A stretch of DNA of 64,000 nucleotides, taken from assembly GCF_022836845.1 (NCBI RefSeq), contig NZ_JAJNNZ010000011.1:1-64000 (forward strand), in the 5' to 3' direction. Under the pieces are notes generated by a model. The model had not been told where the DNA came from. It did not search any database and worked only from the letters and a program-made list of their open reading frames with translations. Made by a program: the position numbers and the translations under genes. Source of the DNA: Vibrio gelatinilyticus (lineage in GTDB: Bacteria; Pseudomonadota; Gammaproteobacteria; Enterobacterales; Vibrionaceae). This document shows positions 35,437 through 44,267 of this stretch, one piece after another. The first letter of the stretch is position 1. The number at the start of each line of letters is the position of its first letter.

Positions 35437-35733
35437 ATGACTAGAATGGAAATGGAATTGAAACAAGCACTTCATTTGTACCAAAGAACCGGCGGGAAAA
35501 AGAACCGTAAAAACCAAGCAGAGAAAATACTTAGTTTTTGTAGAGACATCCAACATCATGACCCAAAGCTGAAATCGATTGGTCAAATTGGTAGAAGGCA
35601 TGTTTCTGGGTTTTGGCGTAGGAAAAAGCGTTTAGCGCCTAGCACAAAGCTCGCGTACTACTATGGGATTTGTTACCTATGGTGCAAGATTCTAAAGCGC
35701 AGTTCAACCCCACCGCATTATGACAATGGCTAA
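35437..35733 (+). CDS. Small protein resembling a recombinase core-binding domain, 98 aa
   Basis: A basic helical protein (NRKNQAEKILSFCRDI, then GRRHVSGFWRRKKRLAPST) with the look of an integrase SAM-like N-terminal domain, ending before any catalytic region. It begins 4 nt after the recombinase stop, so it is translationally coupled. It may be an accessory DNA-binding subunit or directionality factor rather than a fragment, since start, site and stop are orderly. A convergent terminator follows. Confidence 0.6.
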   Translation: MTRMEMELKQALHLYQRTGGKKNRKNQAEKILSFCRDIQHHDPKLKSIGQIGRRHVSGFWRRKKRLAPSTKLAYYYGICYLWCKILKRSSTPPHYDNG

Positions 35734-35827
35734 GAAAATTTAATTGACCGTCTCACAGGATGCTACATTTTGGGAAAAGTCGAGAAGTTAGATCTTTAGG
35801 ATCTACAGAAGGGCATTAGAGAAAAAG

Positions 35828-35848
35828 AAAGCGGCTTATGGCCGCTTT
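35828..35848. terminator. Bidirectional terminator between convergent operons
   Basis: AAAGCGGC / GCCGCTTT, an 8-bp stem with a 5-nt loop, is A-rich on one side and T-rich on the other. It separates the recombinase pair (+) from the receiver/GHKL operon (-). Confidence 0.75.
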
Positions 35849-35853
35849 AATAA

Positions 35854-37647
35854 CTACTTAACGTAATCTAATCCTATACGTGACGCATACTCACCGGATA
35901 CTTTTGAGTGATGCAGGGCATATTCATATCTCAATTGACCGACTACTTTGTAATCGCACACCTTGACTTGTGGCGGTGTTAGCGACAAGTTCAAATTATA
36001 ACTTCTCAATTCAAAGCGATCATTCCAGAGCCCCTCATTTGCAAACGCTAAGCTTGTCAGGCTTGGGTTCGAATTTTTATACAACTTAGAAATCGTAGAA
36101 AAGATTTCCACGCTACCGTCAATCAGTATAAAAAGTATTTGCTTGTTATTAACAAACTCTCTGCAACGTTCAAATAAGATACTTTCTTCAAGTGTCCCTT
36201 CGTCACTATCCTGCCTCACAGCTGCTGAAATAGGATAGAGCCTCTGTACCACGGCTTCAATATTCGTTGCTTTGTCATTTCGCCCTGGAACGAGATCGCA
36301 CGCAGGAGTGACGACAAGAAAATAATCCCCTGTAGCGTTATTTTTAAGAACATGACCTGTAGTTAGGTGTTTACCTTCCACAGGCAGTGAGTTGTTGAAC
36401 GCATTTGAAGACTTAAAAATCTCAAAATTATTTATCAACACTGCTGCTGGCGCGTATCTGGCTTCTATTTCTTCTATAGGTTTTCCTTCACACATTAAGC
36501 TCTGCACAATACGTGTCAAATATTGGCTCAGGTCATCCTTATAATGCCAAGACATCTCTTCTAAGTGACTTTGAGCTGTATACCAGGCTTGTTGCTCTAG
36601 ATCCTGTCCTCGAACATTAAGAAGCTCTCTTAACCACCCAGCTTGAGTATGTGTTTTACTCAGTACACTATTGGCCAATGTAAAACCATGCTCATCCAGC
36701 TTGTGTCTAAGTTTAGCTAACAATAATCTGTGGGGATGTGGTCTCCAATGCTTTAAAGCACTTAGCAATTTATCCGGTAGTTCTGACGTTGGTACTGCTT
36801 TTCCAACGACACAAACAAAAAGATTGCCAGCTTTTACCCACATGTAATCGTTGTCAGCCCACTGCAAATCGTAAAACTCTGTTGGACCAAAATGTTGCTT
36901 AAGCTTTATTCCTTTTTTCTGTAGTACATACCACTGCAGGAATTTGAGCTCCAAATTATCTAATTCATCTTCTTCACCGATAGGGCGAGTATCGTAAAGC
37001 GTTTTCAGCTCTTGCAACTCTCTAACATCATGTCCGATTTTTACTGGGTTGATCGCTGATGAATACAGATTGAGATAATCCATATCTGTGACACTATCTA
37101 TTAGTGTATCGAGGATCCCTGCCTGCTCTGCATCCCATGCATCAATAGCCTCCTCAATTTTCGCCTTTTTTAGCACCTTATCAGGAACTTCTTGGAACAA
37201 ACGTGGCTTCTGAAGGTAAAAAACAATATCTTTGAAAACCGCCCTGTAACCATCATCGCCACCTTGATCACCATAGCCTTTCGTGTGAACAACAACTAAG
37301 TTGAAGTGATCTTTATTTGCTAATGATGAAAGTACATTTAGAGCGGTTTCTCCTCGACCAAAGTCACCATTACCCTCCAAATGATAATCTAAAATCAGCA
37401 AATCACTGTGATGCAAATTGTCCACGTCTCCAGTCCCATTAAATTGACCGTCATGTACATCTAACATCCAGTTATTGTTGGTATCTTTACACATTCCAAT
37501 AACTTCTTGAAGGCGCTGTTTATCTTCTGCCTTAGAACCATCAACTCCCGTAATTAGGTTAGATAACGTTGGGTATTCATCATCAACAACCATTACACTT
37601 CGAATAGGGTTTATGTAAGCTTCTTTAATCAAATCCATCATGCTCAT
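35854..37647 (-). CDS. Response-regulator-like protein with a large unknown C-terminal region
   Basis: A 597-aa protein. The start at 37647 overlaps the kinase stop as ATGA, with GGAGG about 9 nt upstream; the frame is open to 37695. The N-terminal receiver domain is complete: acidic pair Asp22-Asp23 (MVVDDEYP), phosphoacceptor Asp87 (LLILDYHL), Thr122 (VVVHTKG) and Lys147-Pro148 (YLQKP), with an insert between strands 1 and 3. Residues about 190-597 match nothing I recognise and show no HTH, GGDEF or nuclease motif. It should be phosphorylated by the coupled GHKL protein, and the C-terminal region is presumably the effector. Confidence 0.8.
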   Translation of the reverse strand: MSMMDLIKEAYINPIRSVMVVDDEYPTLSNLITGVDGSKAEDKQRLQEVIGMCKDTNNNWMLDVHDGQFNGTGDVDNLHHSDLLILDYHLEGNGDFGRGETALNVLSSLANKDHFNLVVVHTKGYGDQGGDDGYRAVFKDIVFYLQKPRLFQEVPDKVLKKAKIEEAIDAWDAEQAGILDTLIDSVTDMDYLNLYSSAINPVKIGHDVRELQELKTLYDTRPIGEEDELDNLELKFLQWYVLQKKGIKLKQHFGPTEFYDLQWADNDYMWVKAGNLFVCVVGKAVPTSELPDKLLSALKHWRPHPHRLLLAKLRHKLDEHGFTLANSVLSKTHTQAGWLRELLNVRGQDLEQQAWYTAQSHLEEMSWHYKDDLSQYLTRIVQSLMCEGKPIEEIEARYAPAAVLINNFEIFKSSNAFNNSLPVEGKHLTTGHVLKNNATGDYFLVVTPACDLVPGRNDKATNIEAVVQRLYPISAAVRQDSDEGTLEESILFERCREFVNNKQILFILIDGSVEIFSTISKLYKNSNPSLTSLAFANEGLWNDRFELRSYNLNLSLTPPQVKVCDYKVVGQLRYEYALHHSKVSGEYASRIGLDYVK

Positions 37648-40640
37648 CTCATAAGCCCTCCAATTTTGATACCGAAATTCGCTCCCGATAGACACTTTTC
37701 ATCTGAATTTGTAATGTAACGAATCGAATGGCCGGATAAAGCTAGATTAGACTTGCAGAGATAAAGGCCGACACCACGCCCACCGCGTTGTTTCTTGGTG
37801 AAGAAAAGCGTAAATAAACTTTCTAAATCGACCAAATCTACACCTGGGCCGTTATCCGCTACAATGACTTCTCCATCTCTGTAATCCAACAAGATTTCTT
37901 TTGGATCTTCATCTTTGACATTTAACCAATAACGAGAGTTATTGATTAAATTGATAAACACCGGATACAATCTAGCAGGTGAATCATAAACACTAAAATT
38001 GTCAAAACTGTCCGTAGTACTGAGCGTAATGTTTCTCCGTTCTAGCGCATTACCATAAAAATTATTTACATAACTTACTATTTTCGCGCCAGTCACATCG
38101 GTTTTTGTGTGGTCACCAGAAAGCTTTAATGGGGACAAAAAGCGCCATTTATCACTTAAGCTCTCATGAGCAAAACTAACGGAGTCAACCAAATCATTTT
38201 GGGTGCTCGATAAATCTGTTTTGCGGAGATCCCTTAGTCCCCTAGCCATTGTAAGGTCAAGACCTTCAATCTCATGACCGATAATTTCAACGGTAATACC
38301 GAGCTGTGCTAAACCGTTCAGCCTTGTCGCTTCTTGCTGCCACTTATTTGATTCACGCAAACTTGCAATTGCTAAACCTTCGAGGTCAATTGCATTTCGA
38401 ATGCTGCTTAAAGCAGAAATATATGGCTTCAGAGCTTGGGCGTTTGCAATTTCTTGTTTTTGGAATTCGAGATCTATCTTTTTCATTGCATCTGAAGGAG
38501 ATATAACTCCAAGGTCGAGATCCTTCAATAACTCGCTTAGTGCTGCGTCATAAGCCTTATTGCAGCTATCAACCAATTGTTCAAACCGCTCCAACTCAGC
38601 TTTTAACAGTTCACGACCTTCTGCCGCCATTTTCTTCACTTTTGAGGTAATGTAGCCACGGTTGGTATTGAATTGTGAACGAGCAACATCGGTATCACTT
38701 TTTGTTGTATGTTTTTCGATTGCGGTGTCAGCCGACATCGTCAGCCGCTTCACTATCTCTTTTGCTTGTAACTCCAAAGAACGGTAATCATCATACTGAT
38801 CTTTTACTGTTCCCAAGCTTGGAGGGATTGGGCTCAAAGAGTATTCCTTCAAATTCTCATTGTATCTATTAGAAAGGTTTTTGAGCTCTTTAGCTTGATG
38901 CAAGTTAGTGATGTCTTCACCATGAATCAAGTCTGCTTGTACCTCTTCTAACTCCATAAGGAACGCTGATAGGTTTGGCTGGTTTTCTTTTATTAATTTT
39001 TTAACTCGATTCCGCTCATTCTTGAGCAATTTCTTTCTATCAGCTTTGGCTTTTGCTTCTGCCCTTTCAGCTGCGATATCCGCTTGAGCTTCTTCCCTGA
39101 TTTTAGACCTACGGCCAAAGAAACGTTCTGCTGTTTCTATAAGGATATTGATTACAATTTCTCGGAACAGCATTGCTGCTCGATTGTCCATCAAGCCTTC
39201 TCGCCCAGCTTTATCTTTTAGGTTAGGGTTACCTAACCTTGAAATACTAATACGCCCATACGTCTTTCGTGCAGACCAAAAATAATGACCAGCATTTCTA
39301 GTACGACGACTCTCTATTTCGAAAAAGTCACTATCATCACGGCCATATGGCATCACTCGCAAACCATCACGGTAAATTCTTAAACCGCCATGTAGTGTCG
39401 ACTTTGATTCGATTTGTTCCCAGAGCTCTTCGGGCAAAGATGACTTTTTCTTCAAACCCTCATAGCCGCCAATCCGCACATCAAACGCGCCAAATCGAGA
39501 ATCTACACGAGTTTTATATTGTCTTACGGGCTTTATGACAACTTCGTCGAACTCTTGGCCAAATACTTTAACAGTGCCTTTAAAGTATCCTTCTTCATCA
39601 ACATGGCCGTCGACCAAGTGTTCCATTTTTTCTAAATCTTTAATATCAAATTCGCGCTCCTCACCAACGAGCACTCGCTGTAGTTGACCATTCCATGCCA
39701 CTACAATACAAGAAAATGGATCGTCTTTATTTTTTTCATCTTCAGTAACAAAGGGGTCAGTAAAATTAGAAAGTGTTTCCAGTAATTTTAATTTTGCACG
39801 GCCAGTTGCATCGTTGACTTCACTTATTGAATCCATGACCAACTGATCTTCAAGTTCATCAGGTATACCAACCATGAACATAGCTGTACCTGTTTCAGAA
39901 ATACCCTTTGCAACCTGCCAAGTGTTGACGACGCGCTCGGTGAAGACATTTAGCTGCGACTGATTAACAATCTGATCTAGAGTAGATTGAAAGCCATCTA
40001 AATTTTGATTCTGTTTAAGGTACTCTTTTTCCTCGAATCCTGAAAACATTTCCCAAGCCACTCTCAAACGAAGGGCTGCTTCAGACTTGTCTTCTTCGGA
40101 GGGAGTTACATTTCGCATTAAGCCTTCGTAAAGAGATGGAAGTTCTGAATGAAGTTCTTCTAAACTACCTACCTCTACAGCAGGAATAGCTATATCGTGG
40201 AGCATGACGTAGGGGTTTTCAAAAATACGCCAGTCGATAAGGCTTGCAACATATGGATAGTGCTCTTTCTTACTGACGAGCAACAACAAATGGCCTAGAG
40301 CTGCGGATGATAGGCGACCGATACCCTTTTGCCCTTGCTTCTGTCTATCGTACTTACGTTTGTTTTCAGATTCGCCGTCTTCAGACTCAATCTTAGATTC
40401 AGTACCTACAGTGAGCCACTTTTCCTCGAAATCAGCCAAACTCATCCCAAAGCCATTATCAACAATAGCGGCTACTGATTGTTCACCATCAAGTATGTGC
40501 AGAGCGACTTCATCTGCATCTGCATCATAGGCATTTTTCCAAAGTTCAGATATGGCAGTAGGACAGTCAGCGATCTGTTCTCGCCCTAGATGGTCTATCG
40601 TTCTTGCTCTCGTTTTGAAAGACGATGTGATTAGAGGCAT
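37644..40640 (-). CDS. Protein with two GHKL ATPase modules (Hsp90/MORC-like plus histidine-kinase-like)
   Basis: A 998-aa protein. N-terminal GHKL ATPase: Asn box SELWKNAYDAD (Asn36), DNGFGM (61-66) and GQKGIGRLS (103-111), as in Hsp90, MutL and MORC proteins. The middle (about 500-790) is largely coiled coil (RAEAKAKADRKKLLKNERN). The C-terminus is a histidine-kinase core: a candidate phospho-His in IIGHEIEG (about 789), Asn box INLINNSRYW (about 900), DNGPGV (about 928), FTLFFTKK and GGRGVGLYL (about 953). No membrane segment is present. It is coupled by ATGA to the receiver protein. This is the likely sensor/kinase of a cytosolic phosphorelay; the N-terminal clamp may bind nucleic acid. 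Confidence 0.85.
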   Translation of the reverse strand: MPLITSSFKTRARTIDHLGREQIADCPTAISELWKNAYDADADEVALHILDGEQSVAAIVDNGFGMSLADFEEKWLTVGTESKIESEDGESENKRKYDRQKQGQKGIGRLSSAALGHLLLLVSKKEHYPYVASLIDWRIFENPYVMLHDIAIPAVEVGSLEELHSELPSLYEGLMRNVTPSEEDKSEAALRLRVAWEMFSGFEEKEYLKQNQNLDGFQSTLDQIVNQSQLNVFTERVVNTWQVAKGISETGTAMFMVGIPDELEDQLVMDSISEVNDATGRAKLKLLETLSNFTDPFVTEDEKNKDDPFSCIVVAWNGQLQRVLVGEEREFDIKDLEKMEHLVDGHVDEEGYFKGTVKVFGQEFDEVVIKPVRQYKTRVDSRFGAFDVRIGGYEGLKKKSSLPEELWEQIESKSTLHGGLRIYRDGLRVMPYGRDDSDFFEIESRRTRNAGHYFWSARKTYGRISISRLGNPNLKDKAGREGLMDNRAAMLFREIVINILIETAERFFGRRSKIREEAQADIAAERAEAKAKADRKKLLKNERNRVKKLIKENQPNLSAFLMELEEVQADLIHGEDITNLHQAKELKNLSNRYNENLKEYSLSPIPPSLGTVKDQYDDYRSLELQAKEIVKRLTMSADTAIEKHTTKSDTDVARSQFNTNRGYITSKVKKMAAEGRELLKAELERFEQLVDSCNKAYDAALSELLKDLDLGVISPSDAMKKIDLEFQKQEIANAQALKPYISALSSIRNAIDLEGLAIASLRESNKWQQEATRLNGLAQLGITVEIIGHEIEGLDLTMARGLRDLRKTDLSSTQNDLVDSVSFAHESLSDKWRFLSPLKLSGDHTKTDVTGAKIVSYVNNFYGNALERRNITLSTTDSFDNFSVYDSPARLYPVFINLINNSRYWLNVKDEDPKEILLDYRDGEVIVADNGPGVDLVDLESLFTLFFTKKQRGGRGVGLYLCKSNLALSGHSIRYITNSDEKCLSGANFGIKIGGLMR

Positions 40641-40699
40641 AAAGTAATTCCAGTTACGTATAAGCTCGTTTTTTAACTTAGCTTACTGAAAATAAAAAA

Positions 40700-40725
40700 A
40701 AAGTGCCTAACATTGTAGGCACTTT
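40700..40725 (-). terminator. Rho-independent terminator between methyltransferase and GHKL gene
   Basis: Read on the minus strand, a perfect 10-bp stem (AAAGTGCCTA / TAGGCACTTT, 6-nt loop) runs into nine T. It lies 2 nt after the methyltransferase stop and 60 nt before the GHKL start, so the GHKL/receiver pair is either separately promoted or made at a lower level by read-through. Confidence 0.85.
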
Positions 40726-40727
40726 CT

Positions 40728-41906
40728 TCAATTCAATCTACTGCATATATCACTAATAAGAATCTGACCGAGCAATGGCGGTACAGCATTTCCTATCTGG
40801 CGAGCTTGCTCGGTAGAACTTCCATAAAAGTTGAACCAATCAGGGAATGATTGTAAACGGGCAGCATGTCGTAATGTCATACCATGGTCTTTCCAAGGGT
40901 GGACAAAGCGCCCTTTAGAAGGATTGTTACAACCAGTGGTCATTGTGTTGCTCGGTGTATGTATAAATATCCGACCGTACACATCTTTGTGCCCCTTATA
41001 GCCATTTGAGTGACACTTTAACCTGTGTTTCTCACCTGCGTCTTCACGACTACCATTTAGTGGTGTATCCGCAAAACGCTCTTTCATCACGTCAGTTGGA
41101 ACCATATGAACATTGCAAGGATCGTTCTTATTTAATGGCTCTCCATAAGGGAGTGATTCAAGAAGTGCAAATATTTCATCTTTGCTGCGTTTGTCTTTTC
41201 TATTGAAGAAATCTTCCCAATACACTTGGTAAAGATGCTCTGGAATCTTTTTAAATACAGAAGATGCAGCAATCCACTCTGGCCTTGCTCCTGAAGTTGG
41301 AGGGAAGTGAGTCCTTGACGGTGGAAATACAATATCGTCTGAATCAAGGTCTTGACGAATGCCAAAAATAAATACACGTTTACGGTTTTGAGGTATCCCG
41401 TAATCTTTTGCGTTGACGACATCGCAGAACTTGATTACATAACCAGCCTGTTCAGCTAATGCAATGAACTTATCTAAAAAAGGCTTATGGCGTTTCCACA
41501 AAAGTCCTGAAACGTTTTCAACTAGGAACGCCTTAGGCTTGAACTCATTTACAAACTCGAAGTACCTAAGAAGCAAAGCATTGCGAGGATCATTAACACC
41601 AGCGTTTTTGATGCGATGTGTTGAAAATCCTTGGCATGGTGGCCCACCAAGAATTAAATCTAAATCACTAGGGTCTAAGCCTAAACTATCTCTTAGTTCT
41701 TGCGGCTCAACATTATTTATATCACCGCAATCTTCGCCAGCACGGAGGTCAATGTTTAACTCTTTAGATTCAATAAAGTTTTTCTTATAAGTATTGGCAG
41801 CTGCTTTATCAAACTCGATAGCTGCAAGCACTTCCACCCCTGCATCGATTGCAGAAAGTGTAAAACCACCGGCGCCGGCAAATAAATCTATCGCTTTAAC
41901 TGTCAT
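40728..41906 (-). CDS. DNA cytosine-5 methyltransferase
   Basis: A 392-aa Dcm-type enzyme with all key motifs in order: I (DLFAGAGGFTLSA), IV with the catalytic Cys (GGPPCQGFSTHR), VI (ENVSGLL), VIII (IPQNRKRVFIFG), IX (RHAARLQSFPDWF) and X (QIGNAVPPLLG). A variable target-recognition region lies at about 210-320. The ATG at 41906 is preferred to the GTG at 41915. The recognition site cannot be read. No restriction endonuclease adjoins it; the next genes are the dual-GHKL protein and the receiver protein. It may mark self DNA for that module or be an orphan. Confidence 0.93.
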   Translation of the reverse strand: MTVKAIDLFAGAGGFTLSAIDAGVEVLAAIEFDKAAANTYKKNFIESKELNIDLRAGEDCGDINNVEPQELRDSLGLDPSDLDLILGGPPCQGFSTHRIKNAGVNDPRNALLLRYFEFVNEFKPKAFLVENVSGLLWKRHKPFLDKFIALAEQAGYVIKFCDVVNAKDYGIPQNRKRVFIFGIRQDLDSDDIVFPPSRTHFPPTSGARPEWIAASSVFKKIPEHLYQVYWEDFFNRKDKRSKDEIFALLESLPYGEPLNKNDPCNVHMVPTDVMKERFADTPLNGSREDAGEKHRLKCHSNGYKGHKDVYGRIFIHTPSNTMTTGCNNPSKGRFVHPWKDHGMTLRHAARLQSFPDWFNFYGSSTEQARQIGNAVPPLLGQILISDICSRLN

Positions 41907-42054
41907 TAATGTCACTCAAAAGAAACTTAGCTGGCACATTCTACCGACTTGCTAATAAATTACCATTCCTAGGAAACTAACAGGTGATAAAACAAACCAA
42001 CATATTCAGAAAATCAAACAAGGAACATTGTTTGACATTTTAGCTCGACTCAAA

Positions 42055-42070
42055 CTGTGTTTATATACAG
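42055..42070. promoter_or_regulatory. LexA (SOS) box
   Basis: CTGTGTTTATATACAG fits CTGT-N8-ACAG exactly and has the AT-rich centre of gammaproteobacterial SOS boxes. It lies 16 bp upstream of the broken integrase start (plus strand) and about 150 bp upstream of the methyltransferase start (minus strand). Confidence 0.6.
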
Positions 42071-42085
42071 TTTCTTTATTCTACT

Positions 42086-42393
42086 ATGTCGATTAGAAAC
42101 TTAAAAGGTGGTTCTAAAAACCTTTCCTCTGCGAATGCTGCCTAAATGGTAGCACCAGCAGGCGCGTTCGTAAGAACTTTGCAACCAAGAGTAAAGCTAG
42201 GGCTTTTGAGCTTTACATAGCGAAAAAAGTTGATGATATGCCCTGGATGGGTATTAAACTGGATAACCTAGGAATGAGTGAGCTTTTGGAAACTTGGTGG
42301 CCCCTCCATGGCCATACTTTAAAATCAGGCAAGCATGAAGTAGCACAGGGTCTGGTCTTGCTTTTTACCACTATTAGACTCACTCTCGAATAA
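42086..42393 (+). pseudogene. P2-type phage integrase, frameshifted 5' fragment
   Basis: From the ATG at 42086 the sequence reads MSIRNLKGGSK, then the frame shifts at the run of A near 42116-42120. In the other frame it continues as CECCLNGSTSRRVRKNFATK, ELYIAKKVDDMPWMG and LLETWWPLHGHTLKSGK, the N-terminal and core-binding start of P2-like integrases. Similarity ends around HEVAQG and a stop follows at 42391-42393. The catalytic domain is absent. It is a relic of an earlier phage or satellite that used the same region. Confidence 0.7.
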
Positions 42394-42639
42394 TGCAACC
42401 CAAAGTGAGCATGGTCTTTCCCTCTTTCATCGGATTAAATTTGGTAGGGAGGGCGCACGCCCCTTAAAAGCGTAGAGTATTTAATCTAACGAATTTAGAG
42501 GCAAAAACAAGCTTGCATCGTTTCAACAATGCCTCAAAGAGTGGAGAGGAACACCAATGGTTGTTGGACTAATTAAGTACGTTGTTATCAACTCACTGGG
42601 TTGCAGCCTGCACCGTGATACACAAAAACGTCCACCTCT

Positions 42640-42837
42640 TTAATCATATGAACGCTCATCCATGCGCCCTTGCAACCATTGAAAAATTTCCAGTTCAATC
42701 CACCCAACACTTCTTCCCCCTAATGAAACTGCTTTCGGAAACGCATGACCGTCGGCATAGCGATAGATAGAACTTTTTGACAGTCCTGTTAGATTGATAA
42801 CCTCTTTAAGACGAAGCACTCGAATTCGTTTGTCCAT
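42640..42837 (-). CDS. AlpA-like excisionase/transcriptional regulator
   Basis: A 65-aa protein of the MerR-like AlpA/Xis family: IRVLRLKEVINLTGLSKSSI, then the wing region with YRYADGHAFPKAVSLGGRS and GWIELEIFQWLQ. The start at 42837 follows AGGAG; the frame is open to 42879. In P4-type islands such proteins activate or assist integrase-mediated excision. It lies 130 bp downstream of the integrase on the same strand, the usual island-end arrangement. Confidence 0.88.
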   Translation of the reverse strand: MDKRIRVLRLKEVINLTGLSKSSIYRYADGHAFPKAVSLGGRSVGWIELEIFQWLQGRMDERSYD

Positions 42838-42965
42838 AATGGGGCTCCTGCACGTGACGTTTGTATCTATAAGCCCCAATATGGCAAATACTAAAGGTAT
42901 TTTTATCGATTAGTGGCAGCGATTTTCTCATTTCGAATGTTCATCGGTACCAGAGCACCCAAACG

Positions 42966-44192
42966 CTATACTGCCTTTAAAGAACGGTACCCAGTGATCG
43001 ACACCGTTCCGTAGCTAGCCTCTTCAATTCTCTTGCTCCACCAATCCATCAGTGGACGCCTGCGCTCTAGATAAGTCGTGCGATTGTAGGCTTTGCGAAT
43101 TGCGTTCTTGTCTGAGTGTGATAATGCAGCTTCTATTACGTCTGGGTTAAAACCTTGTTCATTGAGAGTTGTTGACGCCAACGAGCGCAAACCATGCGCG
43201 GTTGTCCTACCGTGAAAACCAATTCGACCTAATGCCTTATTGATTGATTCTGAGTCAGTATGCTTCTTGGGATCACGTATTGAAGGAAAGATAAACTCTC
43301 TGTGTCCACTGACCGGACGTATAGTTTCTAGAATAGCCATACATTGTGGCGATAATGGAATCACATGCTCACGTCTCGCCTTCATTCGATGAGCTGGAAT
43401 TATCCATAGTTTCTGTTCTACATCGATCTCATCCCACGTTGCCGCCGCTGCTTCGATGGGGCGAGTCATCGTGTGTAGTTGCCACTCTATTAAGCACTTT
43501 GTGGTAATAGCCATATTGGCTCGTGCAATAGCTTGAACAAGTTCAGACAGTTCCTCAGGCTTCAGGGCTTTCATGTGCGTTACTTTAGCCTTTTTGAACA
43601 CTTCCCTTATACCACTCAAAGGGTTCGAGTGGATTAGTCCCGCATTGACCGCATAAGTCATTACTTCATTCATAAGTTGTGCGGTACGCTTAACAGTCTC
43701 GAGTAAACCCTTATCTTCCAATGGCTTTAAAGCTGCGATTGCCATTGGAGCTGTGATCTTGGTTATGGGAATGGAACCTAATAGCGGGAAGGCATAGAGT
43801 TCAAGCTTCCGCCAGTTGCCTTCAAGCGTTTTGGGCGTGATTCGGTTTTGCTTCATGTCTATCCACAATTCGGCAACAGCCTTAAATGTATTCGCCTGCT
43901 CACTTGCTAACTTGGCTTTTTGCTCAATCTTAACCAACTGTGGGTCGATACCATCGGCGACAATGCGTCTTAGCTCTGTTGCTTTCTGCCTCGCCTCAGC
44001 AAGCGACAAATCCGGAAATGAGCCTAACCCAGTAAACGTGGGCTTGCCTGTCGAAGGCTTTACATAACGAAACTCCCACGATCTTGCTCCACTGCTTCTT
44101 ACATGAAGGTACAAGTTACCTCCATCCCCTAGTCGATAGGCCTTCTCTCTGGGTTTCGCTGTCGATACTTCTCTTGCCGTTAGTTTTGCCAT
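42966..44192 (-). CDS. P4-type tyrosine integrase of the island
   Basis: A 408-aa integrase. The N-terminal DUF4102 arm-binding domain (TAREVSTAKPREKAYRLGDG) is followed by a core-binding domain (about 100-190) and a catalytic domain with Arg (HTMTRPIEAA), Lys in the beta-hairpin (HRMKARREHVIPLS), His-x-x-Arg (HGLRSLASTT), the late His (ALSHSD) and Tyr (RKAYNRTTYLERRR region). All appear intact. The start at 44192 has AAGGAG; the frame extends to 44225. The gene lies about 340 bp from tRNA-Ser, reading away from it, as expected for the enzyme that inserted this island. Confidence 0.93.
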   Translation of the reverse strand: MAKLTAREVSTAKPREKAYRLGDGGNLYLHVRSSGARSWEFRYVKPSTGKPTFTGLGSFPDLSLAEARQKATELRRIVADGIDPQLVKIEQKAKLASEQANTFKAVAELWIDMKQNRITPKTLEGNWRKLELYAFPLLGSIPITKITAPMAIAALKPLEDKGLLETVKRTAQLMNEVMTYAVNAGLIHSNPLSGIREVFKKAKVTHMKALKPEELSELVQAIARANMAITTKCLIEWQLHTMTRPIEAAAATWDEIDVEQKLWIIPAHRMKARREHVIPLSPQCMAILETIRPVSGHREFIFPSIRDPKKHTDSESINKALGRIGFHGRTTAHGLRSLASTTLNEQGFNPDVIEAALSHSDKNAIRKAYNRTTYLERRRPLMDWWSKRIEEASYGTVSITGYRSLKAV

Positions 44193-44267
44193 TGTTCTCT
44201 CCTTTCTATCGGAAATTAACCACACAGTACGCAGATTTTTGACCTATTCGGCTCCCTCAAAATTAAA

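Noticed and set aside
35854..40640. Detocs phosphorelay defence system
   Set aside because: The receiver and kinase idea is shared, but the kinase has an Hsp90/MORC-like N-terminus and there is no third relay gene of the Detocs type.
40728..41906. Classical type II restriction-modification system
   Set aside because: No endonuclease gene or nuclease motif adjoins the methyltransferase; the neighbours are a dual-GHKL protein and a receiver protein.
42213..42398. 61-codon minus-strand open frame
   Set aside because: The opposite strand reads clearly as a P2-type integrase fragment here, so this is its shadow.
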